Source: Gluconacetobacter takamatsuzukensis (GTDB lineage: Bacteria; Pseudomonadota; Alphaproteobacteria; Acetobacterales; Acetobacteraceae). Taken from it: 64,000 nt of DNA. Positions 24,400-33,257 of this stretch are shown piece after piece. The stretch spans positions 124,001-188,000 of the forward strand of contig NZ_JABEQK010000007.1 of the NCBI RefSeq assembly GCF_014174275.1. The letters run 5' to 3'. The translations under genes were made by a program, and so were the position numbers. How positions within the stretch are numbered: the first letter of the stretch is position 1; every line of letters starts with the position of its first letter. The notes beneath the pieces were generated by a model. That model saw only the letters and a list, made by a program, of their open reading frames with translations. It ran no database searches and was not told the DNA's origin.

Positions 24400-25383
24400 A
24401 TGTTCGATGCGGTGATGATCGAAAAATCCGCCGACGGCGCCCAGACGGTCCATGTCGGCCCGGTGGACGATTCCCGCCTGCCCGACGGCGACGTCACGGT
24501 GCGCGTCGCATGGTCGACGCTGAATTACAAGGATGCGCTGGCCATCACCGGGCGCGGCCCCATCGTGCGGCAATTCCCGATGATCCCGGGCGTCGATTTC
24601 GCCGGCACGGTCGAACGCTCGGCCCGCGCCGACCTGCCCCCCGGCACGCGGGTGGTGCTGAACGGCTGGGGCGTGGGCGAGCGCTGGTGGGGCGGCCTGG
24701 CCGGCCGGGCACGGGTCAGGGGCGAGTGGCTGGTGCAACTGCCCGACACGTTCACCACGCGGCAGGCGATGGCCATCGGCACCGCCGGCTACACCGCCAT
24801 GCTGTGCGTGATGGCGCTGGAACGGCAGGGGCTCAGCCCCGCGCAGGGCCCGGTGCTGGTCACGGGGGCTGCGGGCGGGGTGGGCAGCGTCGCGGTCATG
24901 CTGCTGTCCCGCCTGGGCTACCACGTCGCCGCCGTCACCGGCCGGCCGCAGGAAGAGGAGTACCTGCGCGCCCTGGGCGCCGCCGAAATCCTGCCGCGCG
25001 CGGGATTCTCCACCCCGGGCCGCCCGCTGGAAAAAGCCCGCTGGGCCGGCGCGGTCGATGTCGCGGGCGGCGCGGTGCTGGCCAATGTCTGCGCGGCGAT
25101 GCTGCCCGAAGGCGTGGTGACGGCCTGCGGCCTGGCGGCCGGCATGGATTTCCCCGCCACCGTCGCCCCCTTCATCCTGCGCGGCGTCACGCTGGTCGGC
25201 ATCGACAGCGTCATGTGCCCCCACGCCCGCCGCGTGGAAGCCTGGCGCCGCCTGGCCGAACTGACCGACCCGCAGCGCCTGGATTCAATGGTCACCGAAA
25301 TCCCCCTGACCGACGTCCCCCAGACAGCCGCAGCATTACTGGACGGCGAGGTAAGAGGACGCGTCGTCGTCAGCATCCCCTGA
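24400..25383 (+). CDS. acuI: Acrylyl-CoA reductase (AcuI/YhdH), MDR family
   Basis: 327 residues. A zinc-free medium-chain reductase of the YhdH/AcuI type: [20 protein letters not shown], then [20 protein letters not shown], the NADPH motif [20 protein letters not shown] and C-terminal [20 protein letters not shown]. AcuI reduces acrylyl-CoA to propionyl-CoA with NADPH and detoxifies acrylate. AAAGGAG precedes the ATG. It lies 29 bp after acuR on the same strand, an operon as in other alphaproteobacteria. The palindromic repeat R3 begins at its stop. Confidence 0.88.
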   Translation: MFDAVMIEKSADGAQTVHVGPVDDSRLPDGDVTVRVAWSTLNYKDALAITGRGPIVRQFPMIPGVDFAGTVERSARADLPPGTRVVLNGWGVGERWWGGLAGRARVRGEWLVQLPDTFTTRQAMAIGTAGYTAMLCVMALERQGLSPAQGPVLVTGAAGGVGSVAVMLLSRLGYHVAAVTGRPQEEEYLRALGAAEILPRAGFSTPGRPLEKARWAGAVDVAGGAVLANVCAAMLPEGVVTACGLAAGMDFPATVAPFILRGVTLVGIDSVMCPHARRVEAWRRLAELTDPQRLDSMVTEIPLTDVPQTAAALLDGEVRGRVVVSIP

Positions 25384-25545
25384 GAGGCTGTTCAAAAGCC
25401 CCGCTAGCGGCGGCCTGACGGCGGTTTCCTGCGCTTCGGTGCTCACGGCCATCAAGGCCGCTCCGCTCCGATGCTCGGAAACCACCGCCAGACGCGTGGC
25501 TGGCGCCACGCTTCCGCTCACTATCAGGGCTTTTGAAACAGCCTC
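25384..25545. repeat. Palindromic repeat family, copy R3 with distinct terminal arms
   Basis: Starts GAGGCTGTTCAAAAGCCCC at 25384 and ends GGGCTTTTGAAACAGCCTC at 25545, a near-perfect terminal inverted repeat. The centre carries the family core (CGGTGCTCACGGCCATCAAG and GCCGCTCCGCTCC). The outer arms differ from R2, R4 and R5, and the left arm is repeated in inverse orientation at 61889-61925. It begins at the acuI stop codon. No coding capacity. Confidence 0.72.
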
Positions 25546-25620
25546 TAACCGCCCAGGCTCAAGGCAAGAACGCGCTGGCGGCCACCCGCCGCGCGCGCCC
25601 GCTCACCCAAAGCCGCGCCA

Positions 25621-26877
25621 TCACTCCGGCGCCCCATCCAGATGCGAGCGAAAGCGTGGCCCGGCGAACGTGGACAGCAGGGCGATCGCACACCCCGCGC
25701 CCCCCACCACGATCATCAGCGCCGGCGCCAGGTCGCCGCCCAGGCCCAGCGCGATCCGGTTCTGGATCAGCCCGGTGCTGGCAGCGATCAGGTTGCCGCA
25801 CTGATAGGCCACACCGGGAAAGGTCGCGCGCACATCGGCCGGCGACAGCTCGTTCAGATAGGCCGGCACCACCCCCCACGCCCCCTGGATGCAGAACTGG
25901 ATCAGCACCGCCCCCACGGCAATCCACAGCGGCGTGGTGGACAGCGCCCATAGCGGCAGCAGCGGCAGCGCCAGCGCGGCGGCCAGCGCAATGGCCCGCG
26001 CCCGCCCGATCCGCTCCGACAGCGCGCCGAAGCACAGGCCGCCGACAATGGCGGCGATGTTGTACAGCACCACGATCACGGTAATGGTCGGGTGCGGCAG
26101 ATGCCGCTGCAACGCCAGGAAGATCTTCGGAAACAGGTCCTGCGACCCGTGGCTGAAGAAATTGAACGCCGCCATCAGGCACACCGCATACACCACCAGC
26201 CCGCGATAGCGCCGCAGGACCGACAGCATGGGCGGCCGGGCGGCACGGGGCCCCGCCGCCTGCTGCTGCCGGGCCAGCCAAACCGGGCTTTCCTTGACGT
26301 ACAGCGCGACATAAATGACCGAAAGCCCCGTCGAGGCCCCCAGCACGAACAGCCCCTGCCAGCCCAGCGCCGGCAGCAGCAGGAACATCAGCGACGCCAG
26401 CAGGTACCCCGCCGGATACCCGGCCTGGAGCAGCCCCGACGCCGTACCCCGCCAGTGCGGCGGCACGGTCTCCATGGTCAGCGAGGTCCCGACCCCCCAT
26501 TCCCCGCCCAGCGCCACGCCGAACAGCAGCCGCAGCGCCAGGAACACCGTCAGGTTGGGCGAAAAGGCCGACAGCAGCTCGATGGTCGAATAGGTCACGA
26601 TGGTGGCCATCAGGATCGGGCGCCGCCCGTACCGGTCGGCGGCCCGGCCGAACAGATAGGCCCCGACCGGCCGGCTGATCAGCGTCAGCGTGGGCGCCAG
26701 CAGGATCGCCTCCAGCGAGGTCGAGAAACTGCGGGCCACATTGTCCAGCGTGAACAGGACGATGAAGAAATCGCAGGCATCCAGCGTCCAGCCCAGGAAG
26801 CACGCGGCAATGATATGCCGGGCATCGCTCAGGCTGCGGACGGGAGGGACAGCGCCGGTCGGGGGCAGGGGGGTCAT
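25621..26877 (-). CDS. MFS transporter, sialate/carboxylate:H+ symporter-like
   Basis: 418 residues, 12 membrane segments. Motifs: GWTLDACDFFIVLFTLDNVA in helix 1, FGRAADRYGRRPILM as the MFS loop 2-3 signature, and GVALGGEWGVGTSLTMETVP in helix 4, which is characteristic of the SHS/MHS-like carriers of mono- and dicarboxylates or sialate. RBS AGGAAC precedes the ATG. It is divergent from glgA, with a 290-bp region in between. The substrate is probably an organic acid; not provable here. Confidence 0.85.
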   Translation of the reverse strand: MTPLPPTGAVPPVRSLSDARHIIAACFLGWTLDACDFFIVLFTLDNVARSFSTSLEAILLAPTLTLISRPVGAYLFGRAADRYGRRPILMATIVTYSTIELLSAFSPNLTVFLALRLLFGVALGGEWGVGTSLTMETVPPHWRGTASGLLQAGYPAGYLLASLMFLLLPALGWQGLFVLGASTGLSVIYVALYVKESPVWLARQQQAAGPRAARPPMLSVLRRYRGLVVYAVCLMAAFNFFSHGSQDLFPKIFLALQRHLPHPTITVIVVLYNIAAIVGGLCFGALSERIGRARAIALAAALALPLLPLWALSTTPLWIAVGAVLIQFCIQGAWGVVPAYLNELSPADVRATFPGVAYQCGNLIAASTGLIQNRIALGLGGDLAPALMIVVGGAGCAIALLSTFAGPRFRSHLDGAPE

Positions 26878-27003
26878 GGTCGGGGCGGTTCCTTGTTGCT
26901 TTCCTCCGTTCTAGCCGCAACTGGCGCCGATGGCATGGGGGCCCCGCCACGGGCGGCCACACAGCCCCGCCGCCCGCCCCGTCAGGTTCGGCGCGCAGGG
27001 CAA

Positions 27004-27107
27004 AAGTTCGAATCACAAGTTCGAATTTCTTCCCGAAATGGCAGGATTCTTTCGAATCTATCACTTTCCTGTGATAGTTGTTCCCAAGCCCTTCGGCGTC
27101 GTTAGAT
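27004..27107 (+). promoter_or_regulatory. Promoter region of the glycogen/trehalose genes
   Basis: An AT-richer island in the 290-bp gap before glgA. Two exact AAGTTCGAAT repeats (27004-27013, 27017-27026; 13-bp period) and a third TTCGAAT (27051-27057) are followed by the inverted repeat TATCACtttcctGTGATA (27059-27076). A plausible sigma70 promoter is TTGTTC (27078-27083), 18 bp, TTAGAT (27102-27107). This looks like a regulated promoter; the regulator is unknown. Confidence 0.5.
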
Positions 27108-27167
27108 TTTTTCAGGGCCCCCCAGCCCGGCATCTTCCTTTCCTCCTGATCATGAAGGGTACGTGGC

Positions 27168-28799
27168 ATGCACCGTCACCAGCAGGAACAGGAGCCGTCG
27201 GGCCCGATCCGGGTCCTCTCGGTGGCGTCGGAGATGTTCCCCTTCGTCAAGACGGGGGGATTGGGCGACGTGGTCGGCTCGCTGCCGGCGGCGCTGCGCA
27301 CCGAGGGCGTGCTGGTCACGACGCTGCTGCCCGGCTACCCGTCGGTACTCGACGCGCTGGAAGGCGCGGTGCGCGTGGCCGCGATGTCCCCCCTGCCGGG
27401 GGTCGAGATCTCGCTGCTGGAAGGCCATGCGGCCGGCCACCACCTGCTGGTGGTCGATTGCCCGCATCTGTTCCGGCGCAAGGGCAACCCCTACCTGGCG
27501 CCCGACGGCACCGACTGGCCCGATAACGGGGTCCGCTTCGCCTGCCTGTCGCGCGTGGCGGCCAGCCTCGCACAGGGCCAGGTGCCGGGCAGGTGCCCCG
27601 ACCTGGTGATGGCGCATGACTGGCAGGCCGGCCTCACGGCGGCCTACCTGCATTACGACGGCCGGCCGGCCGCGCCGGTGGTGCAGACCATCCACAATCT
27701 CGCCTTCCAGGGCCGCTTCCCGGTGGCCGATCTCGAACGGTTCGGCCTCCCGCACCATGCTTTCGCGGTCGAGGGCGTGGAATGCTACGGCACGGTCGGC
27801 TTCCTCAAGGCCGGCCTGCTCTTCGCGGCGCGCATCGTCACCGTCTCGCCGACCTATGCGCGCGAAATCCAGTCCCCCGAATGGGGCATGGGGCTCGACG
27901 GGCTGCTGCGCGGCCGCGCCGACCGCCTGCGCGGAATCCTCAACGGTATCGACACCAACGACTGGAATCCCGAAACCGACCCGGCGGTGCTGTTCCCCTA
28001 CCAGGTGGGCGACGTGGTCGGCCGCAAGCCCAACAAGCGGGCCTTCCAGGCCGAATTCGGCCTGCGGCAGGATCCGGACGTCTTCCTGCTGGGGCTGGTC
28101 AGCCGCCTGACGGGGCAGAAGGGCGTGGATATCCTGGCCGACATCGTCCCCCGCATCCTCGACGACCGCACGCAGCTGGTGGTGGTCGGCAGCGGCGATG
28201 TCGCGATGGAACGCGCGCTGGCCCGCCTGGCCCGCCAGTATCCCGACCGGCTGGCCTGCCATATCGGCTATAGCGAGCAGCTGGGCCACCGGATCCAGGC
28301 CTCGGCCGACGCCCTGCTGGTGCCGTCGCGCTTCGAACCCTGCGGCCTGACCCAGCTCTGCGCCGTGCGCTATGGCTGCGTGCCCATCGCCTCGCGCGTC
28401 GGCGGCCTGGCCGATACCATCATCGACGCCAACGAGGCCGCGATGACCAGCGACGTGGCGACCGGCTTCCTGTTCTCCCCGGTCGACGGCGACACGCTGG
28501 CGGGCGCGATCCGCCGCGCGGCCACCCTGTTCCGCCAGCCGGCGCGCTGGGCGGGGCTGCAACGCAACGGCGCGCGCTACGATGTCTCGTGGGGGCGCAA
28601 GGCGCAGGAATATGCCCGGCTTTTCCGCCGCGTCCTCGGCCGGGCCGAAATCGGCATGGCCGAATTCGACCAGTCCTCGGTGCGCCGCCGCCCGCCGCTG
28701 GCCGGCCTGTCCCAGTCCACGCGCGGCGCGCGGGCGGCCTACCAGGCGGCCCGGCGCGGGCGGGTCCGCGCCAACGACCCGTTCGGCCGGCCGGGCTGA
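27168..28799 (+). CDS. glgA: Glycogen synthase
   Basis: 543 residues, GT5 family. The ADP-glucose-binding KTGGL motif is at 28-32 (K28), HDWQAGL lies near 147 and the C-terminal SRFEPCGLTQ holds the conserved acidic residue E390. It transfers glucose from ADP-glucose to the non-reducing end of alpha-1,4-glucan in the cytoplasm. It is about 60 residues longer than E. coli GlgA because of an Arg/Ala-rich C-terminal tail (RRPPLAGLSQSTRGARAAYQ) that may be disordered. It is the first of six co-directional glucan genes; an AAGGG lies upstream of the ATG. No glgC is in the window, so the ADP-glucose source must be elsewhere. Confidence 0.95.
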   Translation: MHRHQQEQEPSGPIRVLSVASEMFPFVKTGGLGDVVGSLPAALRTEGVLVTTLLPGYPSVLDALEGAVRVAAMSPLPGVEISLLEGHAAGHHLLVVDCPHLFRRKGNPYLAPDGTDWPDNGVRFACLSRVAASLAQGQVPGRCPDLVMAHDWQAGLTAAYLHYDGRPAAPVVQTIHNLAFQGRFPVADLERFGLPHHAFAVEGVECYGTVGFLKAGLLFAARIVTVSPTYAREIQSPEWGMGLDGLLRGRADRLRGILNGIDTNDWNPETDPAVLFPYQVGDVVGRKPNKRAFQAEFGLRQDPDVFLLGLVSRLTGQKGVDILADIVPRILDDRTQLVVVGSGDVAMERALARLARQYPDRLACHIGYSEQLGHRIQASADALLVPSRFEPCGLTQLCAVRYGCVPIASRVGGLADTIIDANEAAMTSDVATGFLFSPVDGDTLAGAIRRAATLFRQPARWAGLQRNGARYDVSWGRKAQEYARLFRRVLGRAEIGMAEFDQSSVRRRPPLAGLSQSTRGARAAYQAARRGRVRANDPFGRPG

Positions 28800-28901
28800 C
28801 GGCCCGCCGCCGCCTGCCGTCCCGCCGCGCCCGGCCGCCTCCGGCCGTCCGGCCCGCCCGCGCTCCCCGTCCAAGCTCCATGCCCGCCGGAATCCCGCCT
28901 C

Positions 28902-31124
28902 ATGAACGTTGCTTCGCACGACAGCGCCTATATCCTTCCGCCGGAGACCGAAGACCTGCTGCGGGGCACCTGCCCCGACCCGTTCGCCATACTGGGGCGC
29001 CAGGCCCACGGGCGCTCGGACATCGTGCGCGCCTTCTGCCCCGATGCGCGGGCGGTGCGGCTGGTGGTGCAGCGCCCCCGCTCGGCCCCGGTCGAGCGCC
29101 CGATGCGCCGGGTGGACGAACGCGGCCTGTATGTCGGCACCGTCCCCGCCGGCGCGCGCTACCGGTTCAAGATCGGCTGGGCCGACGGGTGGGAGGAAAC
29201 CGAGGACCCGTATTCCTTCGGCCTGCTGCTGGGCGATCTCGACCTGCACCTGTTCGCGCGCGGCGAACATCGCGACCTCGACCGCGTGATGGGCGCCCAG
29301 CCGATGGTGATCGACGGCGTGGCCGGCGTGCGCTTCGCGGTATGGGCCCCCAACGCGTTCCGGGTCTCGGTCATCGGCGATTTCAATGTCTGGGACGGCC
29401 GCCGCCACCCGATGCGCCTGCGCCACGCCGCCGGAATCTGGGAATTGTTCATCCCCCGCATCGGCCCGGGCGAGCGCTATAAATACGAGATCATCGACGC
29501 CGAGCGCCGCCTCCTCCCCCCCAAGGCCGACCCCTACGCGCTGGCGGCCGAACAGCCCCCCGCCACCGCCTCGGTGGTCGCCGACACCTCCCCCTTCCAC
29601 TGGACCGACGAGGACTGGACACGCGGCCGCGCCGCCCGGCAGGACAGCACCGCGCCGCTGTCGATCTACGAGGTCCATCTGGCCTCCTGGCGCCGCCCGG
29701 CGGGCGACCCCCACGGCATCCTGCGGTGGGAGGAGCTGGAACGGACGCTGATCCCCTACGTCGTCGACATGGGCTTCACCCATATCGAGCTGATGCCGGT
29801 GATGGAACATCCGTTCGACGGCTCATGGGGGTACCAGACGCTGGGGTTATACGCGCCCTCCGCCCGCTTCGGGGCGCCGAAACAGTTCGCGGCCTTCGTC
29901 GATGCCTGCCACCGCGCCGGGGTGGGCGTGATCCTGGACTGGGTGCCCGCCCATTTCCCCGCCGACGCCCACGGCCTGGCCCATTTCGACGGCTCGTGCC
30001 TGTACGAGCACGCGGACCGGCGCGAGGGCTACCACCCCGACTGGCACACGCTGATCTACAATTTCGGCCGCAACGAGATCCGGGGATTCCTGATCGGCAG
30101 CGCCCTGACCTGGCTGCGGCGCTACCATGTCGACGGGCTGCGCGTCGATGCGGTGGCCTCGATGCTCTACCGCGACTACAGCCGGCGCGAGGGCGAATGG
30201 GTGGCCAACATCCATGGCGGGCGCGAGAATCTCGAGGCCGTGGCCTTCGTGCGCGACCTCAACGCGACCATAGCCGAACTCTGTCCCCACACGCTGATGA
30301 TCGCCGAGGAATCGACCGCCTGGCCGGGCGTCAGCTGGCCGGTGGCCGATGGCGGGCTGGGCTTTGCCTACAAATGGAACATGGGCTGGATGCACGACAC
30401 GCTGGCCTATATGGGCCGCGACCCGGTCTGGCGCCGCTACCATCATTCCGAAATCATGTTCGGCCTGCACTACGCTTTTTCAGAACGCTTCATCCTGCCC
30501 CTGTCGCATGACGAGGTCGTGCACGGCAAGGGCTCGCTGCTGGAGCGCATGCCGGGCGATAGCTGGCGCAAACATGCCGGCCTGCGCGCCTATTTCGCCT
30601 TCATGTGGGCCCATCCGGGCAAGAAACTCCTGTTCATGGGCGGCGAACTCGCCCAGCCGCACGAATGGCGGGCGGATGGCGAGGTCGCGTGGTACCGGCT
30701 GGACCAGCCGGAAGGGCGCGGCATGCAGGCCCTGGTCCGCGACCTCAACCGCCTGCACCGCGCCGTCCCCGCCCTGCACCGCGCCGACTGCACGCCCGAC
30801 GGGTTCGACTGGCTGATCGGCGACGATATCGACAACGCGGTCTTCGTGTGGCTGCGCCGGGCGCCCGACGCCGCCCCGGTGCTGGTGGTGTGCAACATGA
30901 CGCCGGTGCCCCGCCCGGCCTACCGCGTGGGCGTGCCGTGCGGGGGCTACTGGCGCGAACTGCTCAATTCCGACGGGGCCGAATATGCGGGGTCGGGCAT
31001 GGGCAATGGCGGCGGCGCGCAGGCCGAACCCGAGCCCGCGCACGGCTGCGACCATTCGTGCGTGCTGCTCCTGCCGCCGCTCGCGGTGCTCTACCTCACG
31101 CCGGAGTGGGCCTATGGGGGCTGA
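28902..31124 (+). CDS. glgB: 1,4-alpha-glucan branching enzyme
   Basis: 740 residues, GH13 subfamily 9. An N-terminal GlgB-specific domain and a CBM48 (about 130-230, [20 protein letters not shown]) precede the catalytic barrel. The catalytic triad is intact and spaced as in E. coli: nucleophile D416 ([11 protein letters not shown]), acid/base E469 (IAEES) and D537 (SHDEVVHGK). It introduces alpha-1,6 branches into glycogen. The C-terminal domain holds a small Gly/Ala/Glu insert ([19 protein letters not shown]). It follows glgA by 102 bp and is 3-6 bp from glgX. Confidence 0.95.
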   Translation: MNVASHDSAYILPPETEDLLRGTCPDPFAILGRQAHGRSDIVRAFCPDARAVRLVVQRPRSAPVERPMRRVDERGLYVGTVPAGARYRFKIGWADGWEETEDPYSFGLLLGDLDLHLFARGEHRDLDRVMGAQPMVIDGVAGVRFAVWAPNAFRVSVIGDFNVWDGRRHPMRLRHAAGIWELFIPRIGPGERYKYEIIDAERRLLPPKADPYALAAEQPPATASVVADTSPFHWTDEDWTRGRAARQDSTAPLSIYEVHLASWRRPAGDPHGILRWEELERTLIPYVVDMGFTHIELMPVMEHPFDGSWGYQTLGLYAPSARFGAPKQFAAFVDACHRAGVGVILDWVPAHFPADAHGLAHFDGSCLYEHADRREGYHPDWHTLIYNFGRNEIRGFLIGSALTWLRRYHVDGLRVDAVASMLYRDYSRREGEWVANIHGGRENLEAVAFVRDLNATIAELCPHTLMIAEESTAWPGVSWPVADGGLGFAYKWNMGWMHDTLAYMGRDPVWRRYHHSEIMFGLHYAFSERFILPLSHDEVVHGKGSLLERMPGDSWRKHAGLRAYFAFMWAHPGKKLLFMGGELAQPHEWRADGEVAWYRLDQPEGRGMQALVRDLNRLHRAVPALHRADCTPDGFDWLIGDDIDNAVFVWLRRAPDAAPVLVVCNMTPVPRPAYRVGVPCGGYWRELLNSDGAEYAGSGMGNGGGAQAEPEPAHGCDHSCVLLLPPLAVLYLTPEWAYGG

Positions 31125-31127
31125 ATC

Positions 31128-33257
31128 GTGATGCGCTTTCCCGCCCGGCTGATGCGCGGCACCGCAGCCCCGCTGGGGGCGACATGGGACGGTCTGGGCG
31201 TCAATTTCGCGGTCTTCTCGGCCAATGCGCACCGGATCGACCTGTGCGTGTTCGACCCCTCCGGCCGGCGCGAGGTCGCACGGTTCGAACTGCCCGAACG
31301 CACCGACGAGGTCTGGCACGGCTACCTGCCCGACGCCCGGCCCGGCCTGCTGTACGGCTACCGCGCCTACGGCCCCTACGAACCGCTGCGCGGCCACCGC
31401 TTCAACCCGCACAAGCTGCTGGTCGATCCCTACGCCCGCGCGCTGCACGGGGCGCTCAGCTGGTCGGACTCGCTGTTCGGCTACCGCGTCAACTCGCCGC
31501 GCGGCGACCTGTCGATCGACCGGCGCGACAGCGCGCCCGCCATGCCCAAGAGCGTCGTCACCAACGACGCCTTCAACTGGGGCGACGACCGGCTCCCCCG
31601 CGTGCCGTGGGACCGCACGGTGATCATGGAGGCCCATGTGCGCGGCCTGTCGATGCGCCGCAACGACCTGATGCCGGTCGAACGCGGCACCTTCCGCGCC
31701 CTGTCCGACCCGCGGCTGATCGATCACCTGCTGCGCCTGGGCGTCACGGCGCTGGAACTCATGCCGGTCCATTCCTTCCTCAAGGACCGGTTCCTGCTGG
31801 AACGCGGATTGACCAACTACTGGGGCTACAACACGCTGTCCTTCTTCGCCCCCCAGGCCGGCTACCTGGCCGAGGGCTCGCCGCACGAAATCCGCACCGC
31901 CATCCGCCGCCTGCACGCGGCGGGCATCGAGGTGATCCTGGACGTGGTCTACAACCATACGTGCGAGGGCAGCGAGCTCGGCCCCACCCTGTGCTATCGC
32001 GGGCTGGACAACGCCGTCTATTACCGGCTGGTGCCGGAGGACGAACGCCACCTCATCAACGACACGGGCTGCGGCAACACGCTCAACCTGTCGCACCCGC
32101 GCGTGTTGCAGATGGTCATGGATTCCCTGCGCCACTGGGCGGTCGATTTCCGCATCGACGGCTTCCGCTTCGACCTGTGCTCCGCCCTGGGGCGCGAAAG
32201 CTACGGGTTCGACCCGTTCTGCGGCTTCTTCGACGTGCTGCGCCAGGACCCGGTCCTGTCCACCCGCAAGCTGATCGCCGAACCGTGGGACCCGGGGCCC
32301 GGCGGCTACCAGCTCGGCAACCACCCGCCGGGCTTCGCGGAATGGAACGACCGCTACCGCGACACGGTGCGCCGCTTCTGGCGCGGCGACGCGCTCACGC
32401 GCGGCGACATGGCGGCCCGCCTCAGCGGCTCGGCCGACGTGTTCGACCGGCGCGGGCGCAGGCCCTGGGCCTCGGTCAATTTCGTGACCTCGCATGACGG
32501 TTTCACGCTCATGGACCTGGTCAGCTACACCCACAAGCACAACCTGGCGAATGGCGAGGACGGGCAGGACGGCCATTCCGAAAACCTCGCCACCGGCTGG
32601 GGGGCGGAAGGCCCGACCGACGACCCGGCGATCCTGGCGGTGCGCGACCGGGTGCGCCGCGCCATGCTGGCCACCCTGTTCTTCTCGCAGGGCACGCCGA
32701 TGCTGCTGGCGGGCGACGAATTCGGCCAGACCCAGGGCGGCAACAACAACGCCTATTGCCAGGACAATTCCACGACCTGGCTGGACTGGCCGCTGGCGGC
32801 CTCCCCGGCGGGCCAGGCCATGATCGCCTATGTCGCCCGCCTGGCCGCCCTGCGCGCCGCCCACCCGTCGCTGCGCGGCCGCACCTACCTGTACGGCAAG
32901 CGCGAAACCGTACCCGGCGTGCTCGACATCGCCTGGTACGACGCCGAGGGCCACCCGATGACATCCGATGCGTGGAACGACGAACATGGAAGAATATTGG
33001 GGCTCCTGCGCTCCTGCGCCGATGACGGCGCCGCCGCCGATACCACCTATCTGCTCATGAACGCGGGCGATACCGACACGGACTGCATCCTGCCGCCGAT
33101 TCCCGGCGCATGGACGCTGCTGCTCGACAGTGTCGACCCCGCCCGGACCGGCGCGCTGTCCGACAGGCTGGCCCGCTGGACGGTCGGCGCCCACGGCGTC
33201 GTCCTGCTGGGGTTCACCCCCGACGCACGGCATGCAAAGGGAACGGTCGATGCGTAA
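31128..33257 (+). CDS. glgX: Glycogen debranching enzyme
   Basis: 709 residues if GTG 31128 is used; the adjacent ATG 31131 is equally possible (GGGGG lies upstream). GH13 subfamily 11: CBM48 (LGVNFAVFSANAHRIDLCVF), then the catalytic barrel with D349 (IDGFRFDLCSAL), E385 (LIAEPWD) and D457 (TSHDGFT). The isoamylase-type motif NNNAYCQDNSTTWLDW is present. It cleaves alpha-1,6 branches of limit glycogen and releases linear maltodextrins that TreY and MalQ can use. It overlaps treZ by 8 bp. Confidence 0.94.
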   Translation: MMRFPARLMRGTAAPLGATWDGLGVNFAVFSANAHRIDLCVFDPSGRREVARFELPERTDEVWHGYLPDARPGLLYGYRAYGPYEPLRGHRFNPHKLLVDPYARALHGALSWSDSLFGYRVNSPRGDLSIDRRDSAPAMPKSVVTNDAFNWGDDRLPRVPWDRTVIMEAHVRGLSMRRNDLMPVERGTFRALSDPRLIDHLLRLGVTALELMPVHSFLKDRFLLERGLTNYWGYNTLSFFAPQAGYLAEGSPHEIRTAIRRLHAAGIEVILDVVYNHTCEGSELGPTLCYRGLDNAVYYRLVPEDERHLINDTGCGNTLNLSHPRVLQMVMDSLRHWAVDFRIDGFRFDLCSALGRESYGFDPFCGFFDVLRQDPVLSTRKLIAEPWDPGPGGYQLGNHPPGFAEWNDRYRDTVRRFWRGDALTRGDMAARLSGSADVFDRRGRRPWASVNFVTSHDGFTLMDLVSYTHKHNLANGEDGQDGHSENLATGWGAEGPTDDPAILAVRDRVRRAMLATLFFSQGTPMLLAGDEFGQTQGGNNNAYCQDNSTTWLDWPLAASPAGQAMIAYVARLAALRAAHPSLRGRTYLYGKRETVPGVLDIAWYDAEGHPMTSDAWNDEHGRILGLLRSCADDGAAADTTYLLMNAGDTDTDCILPPIPGAWTLLLDSVDPARTGALSDRLARWTVGAHGVVLLGFTPDARHAKGTVDA

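Noticed and set aside
25384-25545. R3 as a complete insertion sequence
   Set aside because: Only 162 bp, no transposase; at best a non-autonomous element or remnant.
28902-31124. TreS or GlgE-type enzyme instead of GlgB
   Set aside because: Spacing of catalytic residues (416, 469, 537) and [23 protein letters not shown] are those of branching enzyme.
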